A stretch of 64,000 nt of DNA from Lysobacterales bacterium (GTDB lineage: Bacteria > Pseudomonadota > Gammaproteobacteria > Xanthomonadales > Rhodanobacteraceae): the NCBI GenBank assembly GCA_017305135.1, contig JAFKNA010000008.1:1-64000 (forward strand), written 5' to 3'. The translations under genes and the position numbers were made by a program. Below, piece by piece: positions 26,040 through 35,532 of this stretch. The stretch's first letter is position 1, and each line of letters begins with the position of its first letter. The notes beneath the pieces are model-generated. The model saw nothing but the letters and a program-made list of their open reading frames with translations, did no database searches and was not told the origin of the DNA.

Positions 26040-28772
26040 CTACACGGTGGTCGGGTTCGGCTTCTCCGGATCGAGCTCCCACACCTTCATCGCGCGCGCG
26101 ACGTCCTCGGGGTTCATCTCGCCATCCGCGGCGAGCGCCGCGATCGCCGCGTGGGCGACCCAGCGCGCATCCACCTCGAAGAAGTCGCGCAGGTGCTCGC
26201 GGGTGTCGCTGCGCCCATAGCCGTCGGTGCCGAGCACGACGTAGCGCTTGCCGTCCGGCATGAAGGCGCGGATCTGGTCGGCGTACTCGCGCACGTAGTC
26301 GGTGGCGGCGACCACCGGTCCGGGGCGGTTTTCCAGGCAGGCGGTGACGTGCGCCTTGCGCGGGTTCTTCTCCAGCGGATGCAGGCGGTTCCAGCGCTCG
26401 ACGTCGAAGCCGTCGCGACGCAGTTCCGGGAAGCTCGGGCAGGACCAGATGTCGGCCGCGACCCCGAACTCCTTTTCGAGCAGGTCGGCCGCCTCGATCA
26501 CCATGCGCAGGATCGCCCCGCAGCCGAGCAACTGCACCCGCGGCCCGCTTTTGCCCTTGCTTTTGCCCTTCGGCTTTTCCGAATCACGAATCACCAATCC
26601 CGAATCACGGAACAGATACATCCCCTTGATGATGTCCGCCTCAACGCCTTCGGGCATGGCCGGATGGGTGTAGTTCTCGTTGAGGGTGGTGATGTAGTAG
26701 AAGACGTCTTCCTGCTCCTGGATCATGCGGCGCGTGCCGTCCTGGAGGATCACCGCGACCTCGTAGGAGAAGGTCGGATCGTAGGCGCGGCAGTTGGGGA
26801 TCACGCCGGCCATCAGGTGCGACTGGCCGTCCTGGTGCTGCAGGCCCTCGCCATTCAGCGTGGTGCGTCCGGAGGTGCCGCCGATCAGAAAGCCGCGCGC
26901 GTGCAGGTCGCCGGCCGCCCAGGCGAGGTCGCCCACGCGCTGGAAGCCGAACATCGAGTAGTAGATGTAGAACGGCAGCATCGGCATGTTACTGATCGAA
27001 TAGCTCGACCCGGCTGCCATCCACGAACTCATCGCTCCGGCTTCGCTGATGCCCTGCTGCAGCACCTGGCCCTTCTGGTCCTCGCGGTAGTACATGAGCT
27101 CGGCCGCGTCGACCGGCTTGTACTTCTGGCCGAACGGCGCGTAGATGCCGATCTGGCGGAACATGCCTTCCATGCCGAAGGTGCGCGCCTCGTCGGCGAC
27201 GATCGGCACCACGTGCGGCGCGAGGCCCTTGTCGCGCAGCAGCAGGTTCATGCCGCGCACCAGCGACATGGTGGTGGAGAACTCGCGCTCGCCGCTGTCC
27301 TTGGTGATGCTTTCGAAGGCGGACAGGTCCGGCACCGCGATCGAGGTGCTCTTGCGGCGTCGTTGTGGCAGGAAGCCGCCGAGCGCGCGGCGGCGCTCGA
27401 GCATGTACTCCATTTCCGGCGAATCCTTGGCCGGCCGGTAGTAGGGCACGTCGGCCAGCCTGTCGTCCGGAATCGGCACCTGGAAGCGGTCGCGGAAGGC
27501 GCGCACGGCATCGCCTTCCAGCTTCTTCTGCTGGTGGGTCGGGTTCTGCGCCTCGCCGCTGCCGATGCCCATGCCGTAGCCCTTCACCGTCTTGGCGAGG
27601 ATCACCGTCGGCATGCCCTTCGTGTGCGTGGCGGCATGGTAGGCGGCGTAGATCTTGTGCGGGTCGTGGCCGCCGCGGTTGAGGCGCCAGATGTCATCGT
27701 CCGAGAGGCTCGCCACCATCTCCAGCGTCTCCGGCGTCTTGCCGAAGAAGTGCTCGCGCGTGTAGGCGCCGCCGAAGGCCTTGCAGTTCTGGTACTCGCC
27801 GTCGACCGTATCCATCATGATCCGGCGCAGCTTGCCGCTGCGGTCCTTTGCCAGCAGCGGATCCCAGTAGCTGCCCCAGATCACCTTGATCGCGTTCCAG
27901 CCGGCGCCGCGGAACACGCCCTCCAGTTCCTGGATGATCTTGCCGTTGCCACGCACCGGGCCGTCGAGGCGCTGCAGGTTGCAGTTGATGACGAAGATCA
28001 GGTTGTCCAGGCCCTCGCGCCCGGCCAGCGAAATGGCGCCGAGCGATTCGGGCTCGTCGGTCTCGCCGTCGCCGAGGAAGCACCACACCTTGCGGTCGCT
28101 CTTCGGCACCAGGCCACGGTTCTCGAGGTAACGCATGAACTGCGCCTGGTAGATCGCCTGCAGGGGTCCCAGCCCCATCGATACCGTCGGCACCTGCCAG
28201 TAGTCGGGCATCAGCCAGGGATGGGGATACGAGGACAGGCCGCGGCCCTTGCCGGCCACCTCCATGCGCAGCAGGTCGAGCTGGTCCTCCTCCAGGCGTC
28301 CTTCCAGGTACGAACGCGCGTAGACGCCGGGGCTCGAATGGCCCTGGTGGAACACGAGATCGCCGGGGTGCTCGTCGCTCGGCGCGCGCCAGAAATGGTT
28401 GAAGCCGACGTCGTAAAGCGTGGCGCTGGAGGCGAAGCTGGCAATGTGGCCGCCGAGCGCGCCGGGCTTGCGGTTGGCGCGCACCACCATCGCCATCGCG
28501 TTCCAGCGGATCAGCGAGCGGATCTTCCACTCCATCGCCGCATCGCCCGGGCTGCGCGCTTCAAGGTGCGGCGGGATGGTGTTGACGTATTCGGTGGTCG
28601 GCGCGAACGGCAGGTGGCCGCCGGCACGGCGCGTCTCGTCGACCATGCGCTCGAGCAGGAAATGCGCGCGCTCGGTGCCGTCGGCGTCGATGACGCCGGT
28701 CAGCGAGTCGATCCATTCGCGGGTTTCGGTGGGGTCGAGATCCTGGTCGAGGATGTCGGTCAACTGGTTCAT
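26040..28772 (-). CDS. aceE: Pyruvate dehydrogenase E1 component, homodimeric type
   Basis: A 910-residue enzyme that decarboxylates pyruvate with thiamine diphosphate and passes the acetyl group to AceF lipoyl domains. The N-terminal motif HFWRAPSDEHPGDLVFHQGH and the ThDP site GDGETDEPES-x(n)-NCNLQ are typical, as is the C-terminal LGTDGYGRSDTREHLR. E. coli AceE has 887 residues; here an extra segment at about 721-742 derives from interspersed repeat DNA (see the repeat entry). No aceF or lpd is adjacent. The start ATG at 28772 (MNQLTDILDQDLDPTETREW) fits homologues. It is divergent from the GH18 gene across 248 bases. Confidence 0.95.
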   Translation of the reverse strand: MNQLTDILDQDLDPTETREWIDSLTGVIDADGTERAHFLLERMVDETRRAGGHLPFAPTTEYVNTIPPHLEARSPGDAAMEWKIRSLIRWNAMAMVVRANRKPGALGGHIASFASSATLYDVGFNHFWRAPSDEHPGDLVFHQGHSSPGVYARSYLEGRLEEDQLDLLRMEVAGKGRGLSSYPHPWLMPDYWQVPTVSMGLGPLQAIYQAQFMRYLENRGLVPKSDRKVWCFLGDGETDEPESLGAISLAGREGLDNLIFVINCNLQRLDGPVRGNGKIIQELEGVFRGAGWNAIKVIWGSYWDPLLAKDRSGKLRRIMMDTVDGEYQNCKAFGGAYTREHFFGKTPETLEMVASLSDDDIWRLNRGGHDPHKIYAAYHAATHTKGMPTVILAKTVKGYGMGIGSGEAQNPTHQQKKLEGDAVRAFRDRFQVPIPDDRLADVPYYRPAKDSPEMEYMLERRRALGGFLPQRRRKSTSIAVPDLSAFESITKDSGEREFSTTMSLVRGMNLLLRDKGLAPHVVPIVADEARTFGMEGMFRQIGIYAPFGQKYKPVDAAELMYYREDQKGQVLQQGISEAGAMSSWMAAGSSYSISNMPMLPFYIYYSMFGFQRVGDLAWAAGDLHARGFLIGGTSGRTTLNGEGLQHQDGQSHLMAGVIPNCRAYDPTFSYEVAVILQDGTRRMIQEQEDVFYYITTLNENYTHPAMPEGVEADIIKGMYLFRDSGLVIRDSEKPKGKSKGKSGPRVQLLGCGAILRMVIEAADLLEKEFGVAADIWSCPSFPELRRDGFDVERWNRLHPLEKNPRKAHVTACLENRPGPVVAATDYVREYADQIRAFMPDGKRYVVLGTDGYGRSDTREHLRDFFEVDARWVAHAAIAALAADGEMNPEDVARAMKVWELDPEKPNPTTV
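26548..26610 (-). repeat. Heptad plus Lys/Gly-coding repeat inserted in frame within aceE
   Basis: On the plus strand 26579-26610 reads as heptads of the GAATCAC/GAATCCC/CAATCCC type, and 26549-26577 has two tandem TTTTGCCCTT units. On the coding strand these give FRDSGLVIRDSE and KPKGKSKGKS. The same units form the intergenic elements at 56.3 and 60.7 kb. The reading frame is kept, and conserved AceE sequence resumes at PRVQLLG. Confidence 0.75.
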
Positions 28773-29020
28773 CAGAACGCCTCCGGGGCGCGCCCGTAGC
28801 CGCCCTTCATGATGGGGTGCGACCTGCGCGGTTGCGCGGCACCGATGCGCTCCAGTTTAGCCGGCCCGTGCCGATCCCGCATGCGCACGACGCCGGTCGG
28901 AAGGCGCCGCCGGGCCGGTCCGCCAACGGCGCCGCCGACGTGCCGCCAGTCCCTTGCCGCCCGTGTCAGGATATGGCCCGGATTGGCGTATCGACATCGA
29001 CCACCCTGCGGAGAATCGCC

Positions 29021-30181
29021 ATGCATAGCTTCCGATCCGGCTGGTGTGCTGCCCTTGCCCTCTTCGCGGGAACCGCCACGGCCGGCGACCCGATCTTCGC
29101 CGATGGCTTCGAGCCGGGGCGCTGGGTGCTCGGCTATTACGTCGGCTACGAGCGCGACCTGCTCGCTCCGGCGGACATCGATTTCCGCGCCGTGACGCAT
29201 CTCATGGTTGGCCGTGTGCGCCCACTGGCGGGCGGCGGCGTGTCCAACGATTTCGACATCGACCCGGTGGCGGGGCCGGCTTTCGCGCAGGCCGCGGTGG
29301 CGGCGGCGCACGCGGCCGGGCGCCGCGCCATCCTGATGGTCGGCGGCGCCGGTGAGGTGGATGGCTGGCGCGATGCGGCCAGCGCGCCGCACCGGGCGGC
29401 CCTCGTGGCCAATCTCCTCGCGCGCATGGACGAGCACGGGGCAGATGGGCTGGATCTCGACTGGGAACCGCTGGAAGACGGCGACCAGGCGGACTTCAAG
29501 GCCGTTGCAGAGGCGCTCCGCGCGAGCCGGCCGGGCTTGCTGCTGACCGTGCCGGTCGGCTGGTTCAATCCCAACTACATGCAGCCCGACCCGTTCTGGG
29601 GCGAAGTGGCGCCGCTGTTCGATCGCATCAACATCATGACCTACGATATGGCCGGCGCCGCCGCGCAGGGCTGGGACGGCTGGCAGAGCTGGCACAATTC
29701 CGCGCTCTACAACACGGACCCGCCGCTGGCGTCGACACCCTCGGCGGTGGACGTCAGCGTGCGACTGGGCTACCTGCCGAGCGGCGTGCCGGCCGCGAAG
29801 CTCGGCATCGGCCTCGCCTTCTACGGCTACTGCTGGCAGGGCGTAACCGGCCCGCGCCAGGACGGCGGACTGGTGGTCGCCGGCGACGGCGCCATGGGTT
29901 ATCGCAACCTCGTCACGCAGTACCCGATCGCCGCGACGCGGCAATGGGACGCACTCGCGCGCGTGCCCTATCTCTCTTCCGCCGCGCCCATCGGCCCTGC
30001 CGGATGCAACTTCGTCAGCTACGACGATGCCGATTCGGTGGCCGAGAAGGCCTCCTATGCGCGCGCGCAGGGGCTCGGCGCGGTCATCCTCTGGACGCTC
30101 GGCCAGGGCCATGTTCCCACGGCCCCGGCCGGCGAGCGCGATCCGCTGCTGGATGCGCTGCGCACGGGCTATCTGCAATGA
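29021..30181 (+). CDS. Secreted GH18 family glycoside hydrolase (chitinase-like)
   Basis: A 386-residue protein with a signal peptide (1-20), then IFADGFE at 25-31 and a GH18 barrel that begins WVLGYYVGYERD. The catalytic DxxDxDxE is present at Asp142, Asp145, Asp147 and Glu149 (DGLDLDWE). NIMTYDMAG and the end-of-barrel GAVILWTLGQGH follow. The family hydrolyses chitin or related beta-1,4-GlcNAc polymers by substrate-assisted catalysis. There is no chitin-binding module. The gene is 95 bases upstream of another secreted protein and may share its transcript. Confidence 0.88.
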   Translation: MHSFRSGWCAALALFAGTATAGDPIFADGFEPGRWVLGYYVGYERDLLAPADIDFRAVTHLMVGRVRPLAGGGVSNDFDIDPVAGPAFAQAAVAAAHAAGRRAILMVGGAGEVDGWRDAASAPHRAALVANLLARMDEHGADGLDLDWEPLEDGDQADFKAVAEALRASRPGLLLTVPVGWFNPNYMQPDPFWGEVAPLFDRINIMTYDMAGAAAQGWDGWQSWHNSALYNTDPPLASTPSAVDVSVRLGYLPSGVPAAKLGIGLAFYGYCWQGVTGPRQDGGLVVAGDGAMGYRNLVTQYPIAATRQWDALARVPYLSSAAPIGPAGCNFVSYDDADSVAEKASYARAQGLGAVILWTLGQGHVPTAPAGERDPLLDALRTGYLQ

Positions 30182-30276
30182 CCGGGACGATGTCCGCCGC
30201 GCCCGCCAAAGCGCGTATGGATGGCCATTCCGCATGCGCCGCCGCGTGCGGCATCAAACCCAGGGGAGTCGCTGCA

Positions 30277-32337
30277 ATGCGCGTGATCGGATCATTCGTG
30301 TTTTCCGTCGCGATCGGCGCGGCGACCGTCCCGGCAATGGCCGAGGTGCCCGTCTACGACGACGCTCTCGCGGGCGGCTTCGAGGACTGGTCCTGGGGCG
30401 GCGGGGTGGACCTCGCCAACACCACGCCGGTGCATGCCGGCAGCCGCTCGATCCGCTTCACCGGCAACGACTGGAATGCGCTGTCGATCCATGCGGCGAC
30501 GACATTCCCGACCGCGCAGACGGGCTTGCGCTTCTGGATCCACGGCGGAGGCGGAGGCGGCCAGCAGCTGGCGCTGGTGCTGGAAAAGGATGGCGCCGCG
30601 AGCAGCGTGGTGCCGCTGAATCCGCTCGGTGTGGCGCCCTCTGCCGGGCAGTGGAAGGAGGTCAAGCTCGGCTTCGCCTCGATCGCAGCGCTGGCCGGCT
30701 TCGCGGAGTGGAACCGCTTCAGCGTCCAGAGCAACGTTGCCGGCGCGCAGGCGCCGCTGTACATCGACGACCTCGCGATCACCGAGGCCGGCGGCCCCGA
30801 TCCGATCTTCGCCAGCGGCTTCGAGGGCGGCGGCCCACCGGCGCCGAACGGCCTCACGATCGAGCGCGACGTGGCCATTGACGGGCTCGCCGGCGACCGC
30901 TTCAGCTGGCGCGACAGCGCCGGCCAGCCGCGCGTGGCGGTGCTCGCCCACAACGATGGCGGCACCGGCCCGGGCGGCACACGCGGCGGGGAGCTGCGCG
31001 AGTTCCGCTACCAGGCGGCCGGCGCCACGCGCGTGGTGCGCGCGGTGTCCGGCGCCACCGGCGGCTTCGGCTACGTGGTGTCCCATCCGCCGGACGACGC
31101 GACCTGCCTGCCAGGCGTGACGCCTGGCGGCGCCGGTTCCAGCCTCGGCCACTCCTTCGGCGGCCATTTCCAGCGCGTGTTCGAGGGGCGCCACCACGCC
31201 ATCTTCCGTTTCACGCAGGCCTATCCCCGCTATTGCACCGTCGCCGGCGCCGCGCAGCAATTCGACCTGCCGGTCACCATCGACTGGGTGTTCGCCAGCG
31301 GCCGCGACCATCCGTTGTGGTCGGTCACCTGGGACGTCGCGGGTTCTGGCGCGACCGTCGACCGGCTGGCCGACGACTCGCGCGCACCCTACGGCGAGCT
31401 GCGCATCGACGGCGCGGCCAGCGACGCGGCGCGCGCCCAGATCGCCGGCGTCGCCTGGGGCGACTGGTACCGCTTCACCACCACCTCGGCTCTGGTCACC
31501 TTCGACAGCCAGTGGACCTGGACCCAGCCCAACACCATTCCCTTCGTGAAGCTCTGGACGCAGGGCGTCGATGCCACGATGGGCATCGTGCAGTCGCGCC
31601 CCATCACGCGCCAGGACGCCGGCGGCTACTGGGGCCAGGACAGTTGGGGCAAGACCAGCGCCAACGGCGCGGCCTGCCCGCCGCTGCGCATGCCCTGCGA
31701 CTACAACTGGCCGTTCCAGTCCATCAATTACGAGCTCTATGGCGGCCCGACGCAGAACGCCCGGCTCGCCTGGGGCACCAACTTCGGCTTCCTCGGCCAG
31801 GCCTCGTACCCGGTGCGCGGCAACAGCGCCTATGGCGGCGGCGCGCTCGCGCTGCCCGGAAATCCGACCGCGCCGGGCTGGCCGAAGAAGAGCTATTCCA
31901 CCTGGATCGTGCTCGGCACGCACACCGGCGACCCGGTCGGCCGCCAGGTCGCCGATATGGAGGCGATCGAGGCGATGACGCTCACCGCCGCCATCGGCCA
32001 GATCGCGACCAGCGGACGCAGCGGTGTCGGCGACGCGACGGCCATGGGCTACCAGCCCGTCGGCTACGACCCGGTGTACGGCGCGCTCACCTTCGTTGCC
32101 GCCGCCAACCGGCTGGATGCCGACATCGCGCTCGCCCCCGGCGCGGTGCTGCGCCAGCCGCTGCTCATCGTGCGCGGCTGGTCGGCGGGACTCCCCGCCA
32201 CGGTGAAGCTTGGCGGCGCGATGCTGGTGCGGGACGTCGATTACTTCCCGTCCGTCCGTGCGGACTCATCGGAGCTGTGGATTACGCTCGACCGCAGCCT
32301 CGCCGGCGTTGCCAATCGGATCGAAGTAGCGCCTTGA
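30277..32337 (+). CDS. Large secreted protein of unknown function with a carbohydrate-binding-like N-terminal module
   Basis: A 686-residue protein with a signal peptide (1-22) and GGGGAG before the ATG. Residues 25-170 look like a jelly-roll binding module (FEDWSWGGGVDLANT, then SRSIRFTG and LYIDDLAITEA). IFASGFE follows at 177-183 as a linker. The remaining 500 residues form a domain I do not recognise, rich in Trp, Gly and aromatic residues, with cysteines that could form disulfides. The module and the GH18 neighbour hint at polysaccharide binding or cleavage, but no catalytic motif can be named. Confidence 0.75.
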   Translation: MRVIGSFVFSVAIGAATVPAMAEVPVYDDALAGGFEDWSWGGGVDLANTTPVHAGSRSIRFTGNDWNALSIHAATTFPTAQTGLRFWIHGGGGGGQQLALVLEKDGAASSVVPLNPLGVAPSAGQWKEVKLGFASIAALAGFAEWNRFSVQSNVAGAQAPLYIDDLAITEAGGPDPIFASGFEGGGPPAPNGLTIERDVAIDGLAGDRFSWRDSAGQPRVAVLAHNDGGTGPGGTRGGELREFRYQAAGATRVVRAVSGATGGFGYVVSHPPDDATCLPGVTPGGAGSSLGHSFGGHFQRVFEGRHHAIFRFTQAYPRYCTVAGAAQQFDLPVTIDWVFASGRDHPLWSVTWDVAGSGATVDRLADDSRAPYGELRIDGAASDAARAQIAGVAWGDWYRFTTTSALVTFDSQWTWTQPNTIPFVKLWTQGVDATMGIVQSRPITRQDAGGYWGQDSWGKTSANGAACPPLRMPCDYNWPFQSINYELYGGPTQNARLAWGTNFGFLGQASYPVRGNSAYGGGALALPGNPTAPGWPKKSYSTWIVLGTHTGDPVGRQVADMEAIEAMTLTAAIGQIATSGRSGVGDATAMGYQPVGYDPVYGALTFVAAANRLDADIALAPGAVLRQPLLIVRGWSAGLPATVKLGGAMLVRDVDYFPSVRADSSELWITLDRSLAGVANRIEVAP

Positions 32338-32527
32338 ACGAGGCCCTCGCTAACGCACGCCACGCGGTTCCGACTCACGTGGGTGATAGCTGCACACTGC
32401 GATGGGCCGGTGACGCAGTACGGCTCTGAAAAGCAGACATTGATGCACGGGCTGGTCGGCAGCGGGCCGCGCCACGGGCGGTCTGCAGCGCCCCGGCGGT
32501 TTGTGGCAGCAGCTTTCGGCCGGAAAC

Positions 32528-32549
32528 GGGCGCGGCGATTGCCGCGCCC
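32528..32549 (-). terminator. Terminator-like hairpin behind the FG-GAP gene
   Basis: GGGCGCGGC-GATT-GCCGCGCCC is a perfect 9-bp stem, 8 bases past the FG-GAP stop. On the minus strand it is followed by GTTTCC, a short U-rich tail. It could also stop read-through from the gene ending at 32337. Confidence 0.6.
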
Positions 32550-32557
32550 GGCCGGAA

Positions 32558-35401
32558 TCAAGGTTGCGGAATGACGAGCGCCGCACCACTCCTGTCATAG
32601 GCGTACTCCAGCACGCGGGCCGGGAAGCCCAGCGCGCCGGAGGTGACGAGATGGATGTAGCCGTAGTTGATGCGTCCCTCCGCCTCGTTCCAGAACGCCA
32701 GGCCGATGTAGCCGTCCACGTCGCCGAACCAGTTGGGCATCACGCCGGAGCCCGCAGAAATGGGCGATGCCGGGCCGACCAGCGCGCCCGGTGCGAGCAC
32801 GGCAATCCGGCCTTCAGCGTCGACCACCGCGCCGACGGGTGCGGAAACCACATCGCCGTAGAAATAGGCGGTGAGGCTGCCATCGCCCGAGTCGTAGAAA
32901 TTGATGTCGTCGATACGGCTGAAGTCATAGCTCGACCAGAGGCCCCTCACCAGATCCAGCGTGCTGCCGTTATCGTCGGCGGCCACGAGCTCGTCGATGA
33001 TGCCGCCGGCAAGGTCGCCACCCCCGCAGGAACCGCTTTCGCCCGCCTCAAAGTCGCTGCAGAAGATCGCTTCGTCCGCCGCCACCGTGAAGCTCACCGG
33101 CACCGCGATCAGCGGCTGCAGCGGATCATCGGTGTGCACGCAAAGGTCGGCCCGGTACTCGCCGGCCGCGAGGCTTGCGGCGCTGGCGATGACCTCGATC
33201 TCACGCGACTGCTGCGGCGATACGCTGCCGCTGGCCGGGTTGATCGACAGCCACGGCACCGCTGCCTGGCTGCTGCAGGCCTCGCCGGCCGGCGCCTCGT
33301 CCAGCGTGACCACCATAGTCAGGTGGAAATCCGGGAAACCGATGTCGGCGGCGCGTAGCGGAGCGTCCAGCTCGCAGGCGCTGGACGAAAGGAATGTCGG
33401 ATGCGATTCCGCCGTCGCGTTGGCACCAGGATAGAACTCGCCCGCGCCGCTGCCTTCGGTATGCCACTCGACTACCAGGTCGAGCCCGGCGGTGTCCGGG
33501 ATCGTTCCCGTCACCGGGATGGTTACGGACGCGAGGGTGCCTTCCAACGTGGTGGTGGTGGTGCCGATCAGGGTGAGCGCGCCGATCGGAATCGTATCCA
33601 CCGGAGTCGAGTGCGGGACGGTGTAGAGGTTGATCGTGCTCGCCAGCCCGCCCGCAAGCGGTTGGCTGCTGGTCGAAAGCGTGACGCTGGTGACGCCGGC
33701 AGCCGCGCCGACTGCGGGATATTCGTTGAAGTAGAAGCGGCGCCACCAGCTGTTGTCGAGGGTGGCGGGCTTGTCGTCGGCGGTGCAGGCCACGCCCTGG
33801 TCGCCCGGTGAATTGTCGGCCATCTGCGAGATGTCTTGCTCGGCAAGCGGCACCGGCACGCCGAAACGGCCGGCGCCAGCGCGGAGGGCGCTGTTCCAAT
33901 GGCCGGAGCGACGCGTTTCGGCCAGCGTGGCGCGGCGCACATTGGCGCTGCGCTGGCTCGAAGGCATCGCGGCGCGGGCGGCAGGCGCGGTGTCGATCGC
34001 GTAGTTCAGCAGTGCCGTACCGGTGTTGCCGATGTGCAGCGTGCCAGCGTCGCTGCTGCCCTCCGCGGCGCTGAAGCCAAGGCCGGCCGGGGTCACGCTG
34101 GCCACTGGCTCGCCACCTTCGGCAAGGCGCTGGTGGAACCAGGCCGCGCCAGGAATCATCTTGTGGGCGCCCACCAGCAGAGTATCGCCATGGCCCGCCA
34201 CTGCCATGCCGTAGCCGGCATCGCCGATGAGGCCGGACGAGGCGGTCACCCGGTCCACCTGAGTCCATTGGCCGCCGGTTTGCTGGAACAGGAATGCTGC
34301 GCCGGTGCCACCGGAGTGATCCGCGCCGATGATTGCGGTATCGCCGTCGAGCGCCACCGCGTAGCCGAAGTTGTCGCCGCCCTCGCCGCCCGCCGGGAGC
34401 AGTTCAACCGGCGCACCCCAGGTACCGCCGGTTTCGGTGTAGAGGTAGGCGGCGCCGCTCTGCATGGCCAGGTTGGCGCCAACCAGCAGGTGCGAACCCT
34501 GGAGCGCGATGGCCGCGCCGTAGCCGCTGAACGGACCCGGCCCGTTGAGCTTTTGCGCCTGGCTCCAGGCGCCGCCCGCCTCCTTGAAGATGTAGGCGCT
34601 GCCGGTGAACGGAAACGGACTTGGCGTCCCCAGCACCGCTGTCGAACCGTCGAGCGCGGCACCGATGCCGAGCTGCTGGTTGGCGATGCCATCATCGGCG
34701 ACCAGCTTGGCGACCTCGCTCCAGGTGCCGCCCTGCAGGCGGAAGATGTAGCCCGCGCCCTGCATGGCATTGCCGCCAACGGTGGCCGTGGCCGCGGCGA
34801 TCAGCGCCGTGTCGCCGGAGAGCGCCACCACTGTGCCGAAGCGGTCCTCGGCCGCGCCGTCGGCGGCGACCAGGCGAGCAGTTTGCGTCCAGCTGGCGCC
34901 GGAGCCTTCGAACACATACGCCGCGCCGCGCTGGGACTGGCTGCCGCGCGCGCCGACCAGCACGCGATTGCCAGCCAGTGCCACCGACCAACCGAAGCCG
35001 TCGCCCGCTGCGCCGTCCGCGGCCACCAGCTTGGCCGCCCGGCTCCAGGTGGCTCCGCTGCGCGTGAACACGTAGGCAGCGCCCTGCGCGCCACCCGGGC
35101 CATTCGCCTTGTCGGCGCCAATGACCGCGATATCCTTGCCGAGCGCCACCGAAAAACCGAATTCGTCTGCGCCAGCGCCATCGGCGGCCGTGACCTGCTG
35201 CTCGGACCAGTCGGCCAGCGGCATCGCGTGCGATGAGGGCGACGATGCGTCGGAGGCGAGTGCGGCGGTGAGTGCCGGCTTGAGTGCCGCCGGCACGTGT
35301 GCCGATCCAGGCGAGGTGGGTTTAACCTGGGCAAGGCACGGCGAGGCCAGCAGCAGGCCGGCCAGCGCGCACGCCCAAGTGCGAATGAGCAATGACTTCA
35401 T
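32558..35401 (-). CDS. Secreted FG-GAP repeat protein
   Basis: A 947-residue protein with a signal peptide (1-24) from the ATG at 35401 (GGAGAA upstream). Seven FG-GAP/integrin-like repeats (about 70-420; pattern DGxxxDxFGxxVALxGDxxxxGA) suggest a beta-propeller. An ASPM-like Ig fold, a putative proprotein-convertase-like jelly-roll region, and a second Ig-like domain (WLSINPASGSVSP) follow. IFCSDFE then precedes a C-terminal domain. Surface adhesion or ligand binding is likely. The TrmB/LuxR regulator lies upstream on the same strand, 131 bases away. Confidence 0.8.
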   Translation of the reverse strand: MKSLLIRTWACALAGLLLASPCLAQVKPTSPGSAHVPAALKPALTAALASDASSPSSHAMPLADWSEQQVTAADGAGADEFGFSVALGKDIAVIGADKANGPGGAQGAAYVFTRSGATWSRAAKLVAADGAAGDGFGWSVALAGNRVLVGARGSQSQRGAAYVFEGSGASWTQTARLVAADGAAEDRFGTVVALSGDTALIAAATATVGGNAMQGAGYIFRLQGGTWSEVAKLVADDGIANQQLGIGAALDGSTAVLGTPSPFPFTGSAYIFKEAGGAWSQAQKLNGPGPFSGYGAAIALQGSHLLVGANLAMQSGAAYLYTETGGTWGAPVELLPAGGEGGDNFGYAVALDGDTAIIGADHSGGTGAAFLFQQTGGQWTQVDRVTASSGLIGDAGYGMAVAGHGDTLLVGAHKMIPGAAWFHQRLAEGGEPVASVTPAGLGFSAAEGSSDAGTLHIGNTGTALLNYAIDTAPAARAAMPSSQRSANVRRATLAETRRSGHWNSALRAGAGRFGVPVPLAEQDISQMADNSPGDQGVACTADDKPATLDNSWWRRFYFNEYPAVGAAAGVTSVTLSTSSQPLAGGLASTINLYTVPHSTPVDTIPIGALTLIGTTTTTLEGTLASVTIPVTGTIPDTAGLDLVVEWHTEGSGAGEFYPGANATAESHPTFLSSSACELDAPLRAADIGFPDFHLTMVVTLDEAPAGEACSSQAAVPWLSINPASGSVSPQQSREIEVIASAASLAAGEYRADLCVHTDDPLQPLIAVPVSFTVAADEAIFCSDFEAGESGSCGGGDLAGGIIDELVAADDNGSTLDLVRGLWSSYDFSRIDDINFYDSGDGSLTAYFYGDVVSAPVGAVVDAEGRIAVLAPGALVGPASPISAGSGVMPNWFGDVDGYIGLAFWNEAEGRINYGYIHLVTSGALGFPARVLEYAYDRSGAALVIPQP

Positions 35402-35532
35402 GAAAGCGGTTCTCCGGGAAGGGAATCCCATGCTTTCCCGGCATGCCGCAGGCGGTCAATGCCTTTTGTCGACCAATTTCATTCAAGAGCAAACTTCGCC
35501 AGCAGCGAGGGTGAAAACCATCAGCCCTTGGC

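Noticed and set aside
25839-28799. A 986-codon open frame opposite aceE
   Set aside because: It is a GC-rich mirror of aceE, with Arg/Ala/His-rich composition and no domain resemblance; aceE is unambiguous.
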